A stretch of 64,000 bases of DNA from Eikenella corrodens (GTDB lineage: Bacteria; Pseudomonadota; Gammaproteobacteria; Burkholderiales; Neisseriaceae), in the NCBI RefSeq assembly GCF_003990355.1, contig NZ_CP034670.1, forward strand, positions 558,001 through 622,000, in the 5' to 3' direction. The notes under the pieces are model-generated. The model searched no databases. It saw only the letters and a program-made list of their open reading frames with translations, and was not told where the DNA came from. The translations under genes were made by a program, and so were the position numbers. The first letter of the stretch is position 1; each line of letters starts with the position of its first letter. Shown here piece after piece: positions 25,994-38,932 of this stretch.

Positions 25994-26800
25994 TTAATGA
26001 TTGTGTTGCAGTAGGGTTTGCCGTATATCGCGTTCGGCCGGATAGCGGAAGGCGACCGGGCCGTTGGGCAGGCCGTTGATGAATTGGGTAATCCACGGCG
26101 AATCGAGACTGCGCATTTCTTCCGGGCTACCTGAAAACAGGATTTCGCCGTGGGCAAGGAAAATCACTTGATCGGCAATCTGCAGCGAGTGCGGCACGTC
26201 GTGCGTAACCATCATGCTGGTGGAGCGCAGGGCGCGGTTGATTTTGCTGATTAAGTCAGCAATCACGCCCAGTGAAATCGGGTCGAGGCCGGTAAATGGC
26301 TCGTCATACAGCATCAGCGCGGGGTCGAGAGCAATGGTGCGCGCTAGGGCGACACGGCGGGACATGCCGCCGGATAGCTCGTCCGGCATCAGGTTTTCTG
26401 TGCCGTGCAGGCCGACGGCACTGAGCTTCAGGCGCACCAAATCGCGGATGATTTCTTCGGGCAAATCGGTTTGTTCGCGCAGCGGGAAAGCTACATTTTC
26501 ATATACGGACAAATCGGTAAACAGTGCACCGAATTGGAACAGCACACCCATATTGCGCCGATGCTGGTGCAGTTCTTTGGCGTTGAATGCGGCAAGATCG
26601 CGGCCGTTAATCAACACTCGGCCGGAAGTGGGCGCAATTTGGCTGGTAATCAGGCGCAGCAGGGTAGTTTTACCACTGCCGGAACCACCCATCACGGCGG
26701 CAAACGTGCCTTGGGCTACCTGAAAACTAACGTTGTTCAGGATGGGGCGTTCGCCATAGGCAAAGGCGACGTTTTGCATTTCGATGAAGGGTGTGGCCAT
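25994..26800 (-). CDS. mlaF: MlaF, ATPase of the phospholipid ABC transporter
   Basis: The 268-residue ABC ATPase has Walker A GGSGSGKTT (about 36-44), signature LSGGMSRRVALAR (about 142-154) and Walker B ALMLYDEPFTGLDPIS (about 161-176). It drives phospholipid movement by MlaFEDB across the periplasm, maintaining outer-membrane asymmetry. It is the first gene of the operon mlaF-(DUF4303)-mlaE-D-C-B-A on the minus strand; ATG 26800. Confidence 0.95.
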   Translation of the reverse strand: MATPFIEMQNVAFAYGERPILNNVSFQVAQGTFAAVMGGSGSGKTTLLRLITSQIAPTSGRVLINGRDLAAFNAKELHQHRRNMGVLFQFGALFTDLSVYENVAFPLREQTDLPEEIIRDLVRLKLSAVGLHGTENLMPDELSGGMSRRVALARTIALDPALMLYDEPFTGLDPISLGVIADLISKINRALRSTSMMVTHDVPHSLQIADQVIFLAHGEILFSGSPEEMRSLDSPWITQFINGLPNGPVAFRYPAERDIRQTLLQHNH

Positions 26801-26969
26801 GGCCGGCAGTGGTTGGGTTTACATACAAGGGTGTCGATTATAGGGAAAAAGCACACTGGGCTCAATGATTTTGCTGGGGGTGTGGCTGGGTGCCGATTGG
26901 AAGTGTTGTAGATTTTTTCAGGTAGCCTTTAGGTTTAAAAAAGTAATTTTGCATCATTGAGATAGACTG

Positions 26970-27031
26970 GAGTGAAGGCTACCTGAAAATTTTAAGGCTG
27001 CTGCACGAGGGTCGGATTTCAGGTAGCCTTT
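26970..27031 (-). terminator. Inverted eikDUS pair after pdxA
   Basis: GAAGGCTACCTGAAAAT and ATTTCAGGTAGCCTTTG are spaced by about 30 bases, 19 bases beyond the pdxA stop. A further DUS lies at 26918. Confidence 0.5.
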
Positions 27032-27049
27032 GTATCTGATAGTGTGCGG

Positions 27050-28048
27050 CTATGATGGCGCGCGGTGGTGTTGCCAGTGTTCGGCCATATCGAGGGCGGT
27101 TTGGATAGCGGTGAGCAGGCTGCCGTGGTCGGCGCGGCCGGTGCCGGCTAGGTCGAGGGCGGTGCCGTGATCGACTGAGGTACGGATGAAGGGCAGGCCG
27201 AGGGTAATGTTCACGCCTTGGCCAAAGGAGGCGTATTTGAGTACGGGCAGGCCTTGGTCGTGATACATGGCGAGCACGGCGTCGGCATCTTTGAGCAGGA
27301 AAGGCTGGAATAGGGTGTCGGCGGGATAGGGGCCGCGTACGTCGAGGCCTTGCTCGCGCAGGGATTGTAATTCGGGTTTAATGATTTGAATCTCTTCCCA
27401 GCCGAGATGACCTTGTTCGCCGGCATGGGGATTGAGTCCGGCCACGAGGATGGTGGGTTTGGCGATGCCAAATTTGGTTTGCAGGTCGGTGTGCAAAATG
27501 TGCAACACGGAGTGCAACAGTGGGCGGGTGATGGCGGCGGGGATGTCTTTGAGGGGGAGGTGAGTGGTGGCGAGGGCAACGCGCAGGCCGTTGCCGGCCA
27601 GCATCATGACGACTTGTTCGGTGTGGCTAATGGCAGCGAGGTATTCGGTGTGGCCGCTGAAAGGGATGCCGGCATCGTTGATGATGCCTTTGTGCAACGG
27701 GGCGGTTACCATGCCGGCAAATTCGCCTAGGCAGATGCCGTTATAGGCGCGGTCGAGCAGGGAGAGTACGTAGCGGGCATTGGCGGGGTTGAGTTGGCCG
27801 GTGTGGCAGGGGGTGGAGAGGGGAATGTGCAAAACTTCCAGTGTGCCCTGGGCGGGCGGATGGTTGGGATGATAATCGGCAAGGGGGGTATTGTAGCCGA
27901 GTTGCCGGGCACGTTCGGCGAGAAGTTGTTTGTCGGCTAAGACAACGCAGCGGCAGGGCAAAGTTTGCCGGGCTAAAGTAAGGCAGATATCGGGACCGAT
28001 ACCGGCAGGTTCGCCGGAGGTGATGGCTAGGATGGGGGTGGCGGACAT
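27050..28048 (-). CDS. pdxA: 4-hydroxythreonine-4-phosphate dehydrogenase
   Basis: The 332-residue PdxA oxidises 4-phospho-hydroxy-L-threonine with NAD in the DXP-dependent pathway to pyridoxal phosphate. Family features are ITSGEPAGIGPDICL (about 9-23), MVTAPLHKGIINDAGIPFSGHTEYLA (about 112-137, with a metal-binding His), GLNPHAGEQGHLG (about 209-221) and AMYHDQGLPVLKYASFGQGVNITLGLPFIRTSVDHGTALDLAG near the C-terminus. It is monocistronic on the minus strand. Confidence 0.95.
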   Translation of the reverse strand: MSATPILAITSGEPAGIGPDICLTLARQTLPCRCVVLADKQLLAERARQLGYNTPLADYHPNHPPAQGTLEVLHIPLSTPCHTGQLNPANARYVLSLLDRAYNGICLGEFAGMVTAPLHKGIINDAGIPFSGHTEYLAAISHTEQVVMMLAGNGLRVALATTHLPLKDIPAAITRPLLHSVLHILHTDLQTKFGIAKPTILVAGLNPHAGEQGHLGWEEIQIIKPELQSLREQGLDVRGPYPADTLFQPFLLKDADAVLAMYHDQGLPVLKYASFGQGVNITLGLPFIRTSVDHGTALDLAGTGRADHGSLLTAIQTALDMAEHWQHHRAPS

Positions 28049-28178
28049 AGTGAGGCTACCTGAAAATAAAGATGGCAGAATTATAGCAGTTGGCAGTTAA
28101 GCAGATTTTTGATGGGATAATGCTTGTGTGCCGAATATAGGGGGTTGGCTAGGGTAGTTTGATATGGGCAAAATAAAA

Positions 28179-28203
28179 GGATGCTACCTGAAGTAGCATC
28201 CTG
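28179..28203 (-). terminator. Rho-independent terminator of rplU-rpmA
   Basis: AGGATGCTAC-ctgaa-GTAGCATCCT forms a 10-bp stem that on the minus strand is followed by TTTTATTTT, 22 bases beyond the rpmA stop. It uses a DUS-like core but a different stem from the other hairpins. Confidence 0.85.
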
Positions 28204-28224
28204 AGATTTGGCGCTAGCCGTTGA

Positions 28225-28497
28225 TTATTCGTCGACGCCAGTGTAGGGGCGCACGTTAACGGTTTTACGATTGTGCACGCCTTTTACGGTAAATTCTACG
28301 TAGCCGTCCACTTTGGCGAACAGGGTATGGTCTTTACCCATGCCTACGTTGTTGCCTGCATGAAACTTGGTGCCACGCTGGCGAACGATGATGGAACCGG
28401 CAGGAATCAGCTCGTTGCCGTAGGCTTTCACGCCCAGGCGTTTGGCTTCTGAATCGCGGCCGTTGCGGGTGCTGCCGCCTGCTTTTTTACTTGCCAT
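28225..28497 (-). CDS. rpmA: Ribosomal protein L27
   Basis: The 90-residue bL27 begins MASKKAGGSTRNGRDS, matching the flexible N-terminal tail that reaches the peptidyl transferase centre, followed by the conserved beta core (GSIIVRQRGTKFHAG). It lies 30 bases downstream of rplU in the usual rplU-rpmA operon. Confidence 0.98.
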   Translation of the reverse strand: MASKKAGGSTRNGRDSEAKRLGVKAYGNELIPAGSIIVRQRGTKFHAGNNVGMGKDHTLFAKVDGYVEFTVKGVHNRKTVNVRPYTGVDE

Positions 28498-28527
28498 GTT
28501 TGATACTCCTGAATTAGGTTAAAAACT

Positions 28528-28836
28528 TTAGGCGATGGCCACGATTTCAATTTGGGTGAAATTCTGGCGATGGCCTTGGCGTTTCTGATAGTGTTTGCGG
28601 CGACGCATTTTGAAAATGCGGATTTTTTCGCCACGACCATGAACCACTACCTTGGCTGTTACTTTTGCGCCTTCAATAAAAGGTGCGCCTACTTTTACAG
28701 ACTCGCCGTCAGCAATCATCAAAACTTCAGTCAGTTCGATTTGGCTGTCGAGTTTGGCAGGTATCTGTTCTACTTTCAATTTTTCGCCAACAGCAACTTT
28801 GTATTGTTTGCCGCCGGTTTTTATGACCGCGTACAT
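28528..28836 (-). CDS. rplU: Ribosomal protein L21
   Basis: The 102-residue bL21 starts MYAVIKTGGKQYKV and contains the conserved RRRKHYQKRQGHRQ segment (about 76-89), which binds 23S rRNA. The ATG at 28836 is the family start; an upstream in-frame codon adds four residues without support. It is the first gene of rplU-rpmA. Confidence 0.98.
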   Translation of the reverse strand: MYAVIKTGGKQYKVAVGEKLKVEQIPAKLDSQIELTEVLMIADGESVKVGAPFIEGAKVTAKVVVHGRGEKIRIFKMRRRKHYQKRQGHRQNFTQIEIVAIA

Positions 28837-29013
28837 ACTCAACTCCATTTGGGGTTATGTTTAAGAATTTAACTTTATATCTAGTGCTTAATAATGCCTG
28901 AAGCACGAGAACTGGGCATTCTATTGCATCTGTGGTTATCTTGTCAAAAGGTTATTTTTCTTTTGCGGACTGGCAACTGGGTTGCTGTTGGTAAGGAATG
29001 AACCAAAAGATGT

Positions 29014-29042
29014 TTGACAAAGTAATTTTGATGGCGTATAGT
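29014..29042 (+). promoter_or_regulatory. rRNA operon promoter
   Basis: TTGACA (29014-29019) and TATAGT (29037-29042) are separated by exactly 17 bases, a near-consensus sigma-70 promoter about 225 bases before 16S. Confidence 0.85.
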
Positions 29043-29136
29043 TCGCATCTTCGCTGTTCCTTACGGCACAATTTGCTGTTTGCGGTTTGATTATTTACTG
29101 TTTGCAGTTGTGATTATGCGTCAGTTTGGTTCGGCA

Positions 29137-29147
29137 GCTCTTTAACA
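29137..29147 (+). promoter_or_regulatory. boxA-type antitermination site in the rrn leader
   Basis: GCTCTTTAACA matches the conserved boxA core recognised by Nus factors in rRNA leaders. A second copy (ATCTTTAACA) precedes 23S at about 31175-31184. Confidence 0.7.
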
Positions 29148-29267
29148 ATCAGATTACCGATAAGTGTGGGTGTTTTACACCTGCACTGTTGAGAAGAAGA
29201 CAAGACGATGTTTGACATTGTCCTGTCGGTTTCTTTGAAGCAGACCAGAAGTTATTAAGTTAGAGAT

Positions 29268-30812
<1,545 letters not shown>

Positions 30813-30878
30813 GAGAAAGAAGCAGGGGTAGAGCATCCACACCTATCGGTAATCGGATACAGATGCGAAGAGAATGTT

Positions 30879-30955
<77 letters not shown>

Positions 30956-30990
30956 GTAGTCGTAGAGCGGAGCAGATCCGCCCAGGTACT

Positions 30991-31065
30991 GGGGGCATAG
31001 CTCAGTTGGTAGAGCACCTGCTTTGCAAGCAGGGGTCATCGGTTCGATCCCGTTTGCCTCCACCA
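30991..31065 (+). tRNA. tRNA-Ala (TGC)
   Basis: The second spacer tRNA has acceptor GGGGGCA/TGCCTCC, anticodon loop TTTGCAA with TGC, T-loop TTCGATC and an encoded CCA. At 75 bases it is one shorter than usual: the G-run after the anticodon stem leaves only four bases (GGTC) for the variable loop. Confidence 0.94.
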
Positions 31066-31382
31066 CACAATACTTTCCAAATAAAAGTATGCTAAATATG
31101 CGAGTAAGCTGCTGCAGCTTGCAGTTTACGCGGTAGTTTGTAGTTTATTTTTATTTGCGAAGTTAAAACGCATCGATCTTTAACAAATTGGCAAGCCGAA
31201 ATCAACAAACAAACGAAGTAGGGCTTATCCCAGAGATAAGTCATACAGAATTTGGGTGATGATTGTATCGACCGAATCCTGAAACACAAAAGGCAGGATT
31301 CGGACACAACAAGCAGTAAGCTTTATCAGAGTAGAGGCCTTAAGCCCCAGTTGTCGTCAACGCAGCGCAGGCGAAGTCAAAA

Positions 31383-31396
31383 AGGCACTTCAAATG
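31383..31396 (+). promoter_or_regulatory. 23S processing stem, 5' arm
   Basis: Bases 31383-31405 pair almost perfectly with 34366-34389 (TTGACTCTATCATTTGAAGT on the 3' side), the long helix that brackets 23S precursors and is cut by RNase III. Confidence 0.75.
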
Positions 31397-34377
<2,981 letters not shown>

Positions 34378-34543
34378 TTTGAAGTGCTTTGCGGTGTGGA
34401 GACACCGGGAAGAGTACTCAATAGAATAAAGCTTACTGGAATCGATACACATTACCCGATGTTTGGTTTGTAGCCGGACAGAACAGTTTGATTTGATTGG
34501 CCGCAGTGGATACTGCGGTGGCTTGACGATTTGTACAGTTTAA

Positions 34544-34659
34544 GTTTGGCGGCCATAGCGGTTTGGTCCCACGCCTTCCCATCCCGAACAGGACCGTGAA
34601 ACGAACCAGCGCCGATGATAGTACGGATTACCCGTGTGAAAGTAGGACACTGCCAAACA
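34544..34659 (+). rRNA. rrf: 5S ribosomal RNA
   Basis: The 5S of about 115 bases has terminal stem GTTTGGC/GCCAAAC and the conserved core CCATCCCGAACAGG. It ends the rrn operon. Confidence 0.95.
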
Positions 34660-34669
34660 CCTATTGATG

Positions 34670-34700
34670 ACACCCGTCTGATGGCGGGTGTTGTGTTTTA
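34670..34700 (+). terminator. rrn operon terminator
   Basis: ACACCCG-tctgatgg-CGGGTGT is followed by TGTGTTTTA, a GC stem plus T-run 11 bases after 5S. Confidence 0.85.
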
Positions 34701-35060
34701 TGGAAAACAACGAAAAGAAAATACGGCGAAGACAAAAGCAAAGACAAAATGGAAACAAACCGGGATAGGAATAAGGGTATAGGAATAGGTAAGGTGCTGA
34801 TTAGGAGACTACCTTTAAGAGGCTGCCCGAAGGTTTCAGGTAGCCTCTCTCCTGCCTTGGAAACGATTTGGGTTGAACCAGGCAGGAGAAAAAAGGGGGG
34901 TTATATAAAATGAGGGGAGGCCGGTTGGGTATTAATATTCAACTGGCCCCTTCCTGTGGAAATCAACAGGGTTGTTTACACTTTCGGCTTTTGCTTGAAG
35001 ATCTGATTGAGCGGCTACTTAGTATTGCCAAGAATGTCGATAGACACGTGAAACCTGATT
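34701..35060. other. Spacer between rrn operon and CREE
   Basis: No gene is seen. One eikDUS (about 34836) stands near a decayed partner (AGGCTGCCCGAAGG). Composition is mixed, with purine-rich stretches. Confidence 0.4.
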
Positions 35061-35164
35061 TATAGTGAATTAACAAAAACCAGTACAGCGTTGTCTCGCC
35101 TTGCCGTAACGTGTGTGCTGCCTGCGGCTTGCCGCCTTGTCCTGATTTTTGTTAATCCACTATA
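35061..35164. repeat. Correia-like element (CREE), standard short form
   Basis: The 104 bp run from TATAGTGAATTAACAAAAACC to GTTAATCCACTATA, nearly identical to the copies at 13101 and 43575. It lies 65 bases before the insertion sequence. Confidence 0.9.
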
Positions 35165-35228
35165 TTTTGGATAATGACGGATAGCTGCTTAAGAAGCGTT
35201 TAATCAGAAACAAACACTGTCCGTTATG

Positions 35229-36106
35229 TGTAGAAAACAGTAGCGTTGTTTACAGTATTTCCAGGAGAATACTGAAACATGAACATGCACAAAAATACCC
35301 GCCTCACCCCGCACTACCGCCAAGCCATTTGGCCGGCCTACACGCAGGAGAAGGAAAGCGTCACCTCCCTGGCACGCCGTTACCAAGTCAGCCGCGTCAC
35401 CATCTACCGCGCACTGAAAGCCGCAAGGGGCAGGCTGCTCAAACCCCAAACCAGTACCAACAACCGTTTCAAACAGGCAAAGTACGGAATGAAACGCCTG
35501 GCCAAGGTAGAACGCAGCATTCAGGAAAAACTCAAAAAGCAGGCCAAACGCTACAATAAATCCTATCCCGGAGAGTTAGTGCATCTCGATACCAAACGGC
35601 TGCCGCTGCTTAAAGGGCAGAAAGCCACCGATAAGCGGGATTACCTGTTTGTTGCCATCGACGATTTCTCAAGGGAGCTGTACGCCGCCATCCTGCCGGA
35701 CAAAACCGCAGACAGCGCCGCCAAGTTTCTGACCGAACACCTGATTGATCCCTGTCCCTACCTGATTGAGTGCGTTTACTCCGACAACGGTACGGAATAC
35801 AAAGGCTCGGCCAACCATGCTTTCGGAGTAGCCTGTTACGAGAACGGGATTGGTCAAAAGTTTACCCGGGTTGCCCGTCCGCAGACCAACGGTAAAGCTG
35901 AGCGGGTTATCCGCACCCTGATGGAGATGTGGCATGAAAAGCAGAGTTTCGACAGCCCGGAACACCGGCAAAAGGAGTCGTGCCGCTTTGTTAATTTTTA
36001 CAACACGGTGAAGTCGCACCGCAGTTTGAACGGCGATACGCCATTTGAGGTGTTGCAGGCTTATTTTTCTCAACCTGTGGTGTAAACAACGCGGTTATTT
36101 TCTACA
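35229..36106 (+). mobile_element. IS481-family insertion sequence
   Basis: The element of about 878 bp is bounded by inverted repeats TGTAGAAAA-n5-GCGTTGTTTAC (left, 35229-35253) and its complement GTAAACAACGC-n5-TTTTCTACA (right, 36082-36106). It holds one transposase gene. No convincing target duplication is visible beyond the repeats. It lies 0.5 kb beyond the rrn terminator and upstream of the polyamine cluster. Confidence 0.85.
35279..36085 (+). CDS. IS481-family transposase (DDE, rve-type)
   Basis: The 268-residue protein starts with a helix-turn-helix (SLARRYQVSRVTIYRALK, about 29-46) and continues with an integrase-like catalytic core. LVHLDTKRL (about 102-110) holds the first Asp, VYSDNGTEYKG (about 163-173) the second, and NGKAERVIRTL (about 200-210) the Glu. 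The frame is intact, so the copy could be active. AGGAG lies about 13 bases upstream of the ATG. It fills most of the element between the inverted repeats. Confidence 0.92.
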   Translation: MNMHKNTRLTPHYRQAIWPAYTQEKESVTSLARRYQVSRVTIYRALKAARGRLLKPQTSTNNRFKQAKYGMKRLAKVERSIQEKLKKQAKRYNKSYPGELVHLDTKRLPLLKGQKATDKRDYLFVAIDDFSRELYAAILPDKTADSAAKFLTEHLIDPCPYLIECVYSDNGTEYKGSANHAFGVACYENGIGQKFTRVARPQTNGKAERVIRTLMEMWHEKQSFDSPEHRQKESCRFVNFYNTVKSHRSLNGDTPFEVLQAYFSQPVV

Positions 36107-36308
36107 GTTAATGGGACTGGAGAATGCAAAGAGAGGAGTGTGGAGAAAAAAGAAAGAGCCGTAGAATCAAAATAATTAGAAAAGAGGAAAGCTGTCTGAA
36201 GTTGTTAGTTTTGCAGAATTTCCACTGTTCCATGTTTGTGGGCAGTTTTTTAATTGCTGGGCAAGTTTCTGACAGATTGCGCTATTATTCGTTACATCCG
36301 CGTAAGAG

Positions 36309-36662
36309 TTACAGATTCCCTCCACGCGGATGGGTTTGCCAAGCGCTGCGTTCGGCCTTTAGGGCGTGTTGCAGCGTTTCTTTCGCCGCTTCGGGCCGCA
36401 GTCGGCCGCAAAGAAAGATATCGATGGCGGCAAAGCCGTGTTCGGGCCAGGTGTGGATGCTGAGGTGGGATTCGGCCAAGAGCAGCACGCCGGTTACACC
36501 GCCTTCGCCGCCGAAGGTGTGGAAACGGCTTTCGAGCACGGTGGCGCCGATATGGCGGGCGGTTTGCTCTAATGCGGTTTTCAGGTAGCCTTCGTTGCGC
36601 AGTAATTCGGGTGGGCAGCCGTATAAATCAAGCAGGCCGTGGCTACCGGGGCTGTGGCTCAT
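36309..36662 (-). CDS. speD: S-adenosylmethionine decarboxylase proenzyme (SpeD/SpeH type)
   Basis: About 117 residues from the ATG at 36662; an upstream GTG would add three. The self-cleavage site is LLLAESHLSIHTWPEHGFAAID (about 62-83), with the Ser of ESH becoming the pyruvoyl group. Product dcAdoMet is the aminopropyl donor for spermidine-type syntheses. The ATG overlaps the stop of the 59-codon gene upstream (ATGA), so they are translationally coupled. A membrane-bound aminopropyltransferase at 41842-43359 could use its product. It is the last gene of a minus-strand cluster. Confidence 0.9.
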   Translation of the reverse strand: MSHSPGSHGLLDLYGCPPELLRNEGYLKTALEQTARHIGATVLESRFHTFGGEGGVTGVLLLAESHLSIHTWPEHGFAAIDIFLCGRLRPEAAKETLQHALKAERSAWQTHPRGGNL

Positions 36663-36838
36663 TTGTGCCACCCGCCAGATGAGTAGCCGCCACCGCTGTG
36701 CGAGCCGCCGAAGGAGCGAGAGCTGGGGGAGCTGCTGCTCCTTTGGTATTTGCTCATGTCACCAAGAGAGGCGTAGTTGAATACGGTGCTGCCGAGGATG
36801 GCGACTATGCTGAGGATAAGGTAGGTGTTTTTCGACAT
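36659..36838 (-). CDS. 59-residue membrane peptide with Ser/Gly-rich tail
   Basis: ATG 36838 gives MSKNTYLILSIVAILGSTVF..., one hydrophobic segment (about 5-22), then a Ser-rich linker and a Gly/Ser/His tail ending SSGGWHK. It is not a known named family to me. It is supported by its packing: the start lies 3 bases after the DUF4178 gene stop, and the stop overlaps the speD start. It probably sits in the inner membrane with the Gly/Ser tail either in the periplasm or cytoplasm. Conserved small partners of this kind occur in polyamine-linked DUF4178/SPFH clusters, so a structural role in that system is possible. Confidence 0.65.
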   Translation of the reverse strand: MSKNTYLILSIVAILGSTVFNYASLGDMSKYQRSSSSPSSRSFGGSHSGGGYSSGGWHK

Positions 36839-36841
36839 GGC

Positions 36842-38395
36842 TTACTCTTCGTCATCACTTTCGGTGAATATATTGCCGCGCTTAACCAGGAAATACAGCA
36901 CCATGGCCGATACGAATGCGGCAAGGCTGATATCTTCTTCGGTAACGAACATGCTGATCCAGGCGGGCAGGTTGATTACCACGAATACGGTGGTGAGCAG
37001 CAACATCAACCAACGTGATGGCTCGTCCGGGCGCATATCGGCGCTGTATTGCGGGGTGTCGTCCGTGTCTCCGAACCAGCGGCGCACGGTACGGTAGGGG
37101 ATGGTGGTGCTTTGGCTCCAAGCTGCTTCGTGCCGGTTGGATTCGGCGCAGAGTTTGCCGTTGCTGTTGTGGCGGTAGTCGCTGTAGAAATCCACGTCGC
37201 CTTGGCGGATATGCCAGTAAAATGCACCGGCAGCCAAGACCACGCGGCCGCCGTAGTCGTAGAGTTTGGGCAGGCCTTGCGGCTGGAACAAATCGCCGTA
37301 CAGGCGCGGCCACACGTTAAGCGTTTCCGATACGCTCCATTCGCCGTCGCCGCTTTCCACCAGCCACATAAAGCCGGCCTGCGGCTCGAAGAGCAGGTAT
37401 TCCGTCCAGCGCCCGACGGGCACGATGCCGAGCGGCTTTTGGCCGAACATCAGGTTGAACGCGTCTTCCGGCTCCAATTCGTCTTTGCGTACCGCGCCGA
37501 TGAGGGTGTAGGTGCGGTTGTTGATGCGGGCTTCCGAACCGATTTTCAGGGTGAACGCATCAGCCTGCGCCTCGCGCCTATTATTGGCTTTCAGCAATTC
37601 CAGCTTACCTTCTGTCGCATCCAGGTTGCTGCCGCAGCTGGGGCAGAGGATGGAAGGCGTGAGGCCGGTAATCCATTGCACCGGCGAGCCGCAGTTCGGG
37701 CAGCTTTCGGCCTGGCGCGTGCCTTTGAGCCGGCCGGCGCTGTCGGCCACCTGCTCGCTGCTGCGCGTATTGCCAAGTTGCAAGTCGGCCAGTTGCACGC
37801 CCCGCCCCACAAACACTTCGGGCGGGGAGGAAGCATAATCCAGCGTGAGAAAAATCTGTTCGCAGCGCCAGTCGGCCACCTGGTTTTTCATCTGCGGCGG
37901 CACGGCAAAGGGCAGCTCGCCTTGTGTGGCGGCCTGCTCCAGCACGATATCGCGCACGTCGGCCGCCCAGAAGCGTTTGTTGCGGTATATCAGGCTGCTG
38001 CGGCCGGCCACTAAGCCGGAAAATTCGGGTATTTCCTGCAAGGGCTCGGTAGCGGGCAGGGTGAAGACGTATTGGTCGCCCGATTCGGAGAGCCAGCCGT
38101 TGCCGCCGTCTTCAAACTGCACATACCACTCGTTCCACATGCCGGCATCGTATTTGGCCTGCAGGCGGCCGATGATGGCAAACGGGCGGTTGGCAAACGT
38201 GCCGGAGGTGCCGATTTGCAGCGGGCTGAAGTCTTCCAGCAGGGCGGAATCGCGACCGCTGTCGATGATGCCTTCGCCCTGGCGCACCAAGAGGCTGTGG
38301 CAGAAGCCGCACACCAGCGTAACCGCCGTGGCCGAATGCGCGTGCACGGGCGCGCCGCAGCTGGGGCAGTCGGTTTTAAAGAAGGGTTCGCTCAT
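36842..38395 (-). CDS. DUF4178 protein with zinc ribbons and C-terminal membrane segments
   Basis: The 517-residue protein opens with a zinc-ribbon (CPSCGAPV ... CGFC, about 10-33), then a DUF4178-type beta domain (about 60-190). A second ribbon (CPNCGSPVQW ... CPSCGSNLD, about 228-254) leads to a second DUF4178 domain (about 275-415), and two hydrophobic segments lie near the C-terminus (about 457-500). DUF4178 proteins recur beside AdoMet decarboxylase, SPFH and DUF350 genes; their biochemical role is unknown. It probably faces the cytoplasm with a membrane tail. Confidence 0.8.
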   Translation of the reverse strand: MSEPFFKTDCPSCGAPVHAHSATAVTLVCGFCHSLLVRQGEGIIDSGRDSALLEDFSPLQIGTSGTFANRPFAIIGRLQAKYDAGMWNEWYVQFEDGGNGWLSESGDQYVFTLPATEPLQEIPEFSGLVAGRSSLIYRNKRFWAADVRDIVLEQAATQGELPFAVPPQMKNQVADWRCEQIFLTLDYASSPPEVFVGRGVQLADLQLGNTRSSEQVADSAGRLKGTRQAESCPNCGSPVQWITGLTPSILCPSCGSNLDATEGKLELLKANNRREAQADAFTLKIGSEARINNRTYTLIGAVRKDELEPEDAFNLMFGQKPLGIVPVGRWTEYLLFEPQAGFMWLVESGDGEWSVSETLNVWPRLYGDLFQPQGLPKLYDYGGRVVLAAGAFYWHIRQGDVDFYSDYRHNSNGKLCAESNRHEAAWSQSTTIPYRTVRRWFGDTDDTPQYSADMRPDEPSRWLMLLLTTVFVVINLPAWISMFVTEEDISLAAFVSAMVLYFLVKRGNIFTESDDEE

Positions 38396-38446
38396 GATGG
38401 GTTCCTAAAGGGCGGGCAGTTGGGGCGGGAAATTTTCAGGTAGCCT

Positions 38447-38917
38447 TTAAAGCGGTTGTTCCAGAAGGGTTTTCAGCGGATTCATGCCAAGCCTGTGGTA
38501 GAAGCGTTCCGCGCCATCGTTGCCGTGCATCACGTGCAGGGTGAGGCTGTGGCAGCCATGTTCGCGGGCGAATTCGAGCAGGTGGCGATACAGCTTTTCG
38601 CCGATTTTCCTGCCGCGTTGAGATTCTTCCACACACAAATCGTCCACATACAGCACTTTGCGTTCCACCAGCGCGGGATGGCTCGCGGCTACCTGAAATT
38701 GGCACACGGCATAGCCCTGCACCCTGCCGCCTTCGTCTTGATACACGAACACGGGCTGGTTTTCATCGGCAATGATGGCGCGCACTTCTTCAACGGAATA
38801 TTTGCGCGCGCCTGCGCGGTAGAGGTCGGGGCGGGCAGCGGCGTGTACGGCGTGCACTTGGTAGAGCAGCTCGCCGATGCGTTCGGCATCTGCGGCCTGG
38901 GCAGGGCGGATGGGCAT
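38447..38917 (-). CDS. GNAT family N-acetyltransferase
   Basis: The 156 residues form a single GNAT domain. The N-terminal part is IRPAQAADAERIGELLYQVHAVHA, motif A for acetyl-CoA is YVDDLCVEESQRGRKIGEKLYRHLLEFAREHG (about 90-121) with the Q/RxxGxG/A-like QRGRKIGEK, and GAERFYHRLGM is motif B. The substrate is unknown. It lies between the DUF4178 gene and a short hypothetical gene on the same strand. Confidence 0.88.
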   Translation of the reverse strand: MPIRPAQAADAERIGELLYQVHAVHAAARPDLYRAGARKYSVEEVRAIIADENQPVFVYQDEGGRVQGYAVCQFQVAASHPALVERKVLYVDDLCVEESQRGRKIGEKLYRHLLEFAREHGCHSLTLHVMHGNDGAERFYHRLGMNPLKTLLEQPL

Positions 38918-38932
38918 GGGTTTCCTTAAGGT

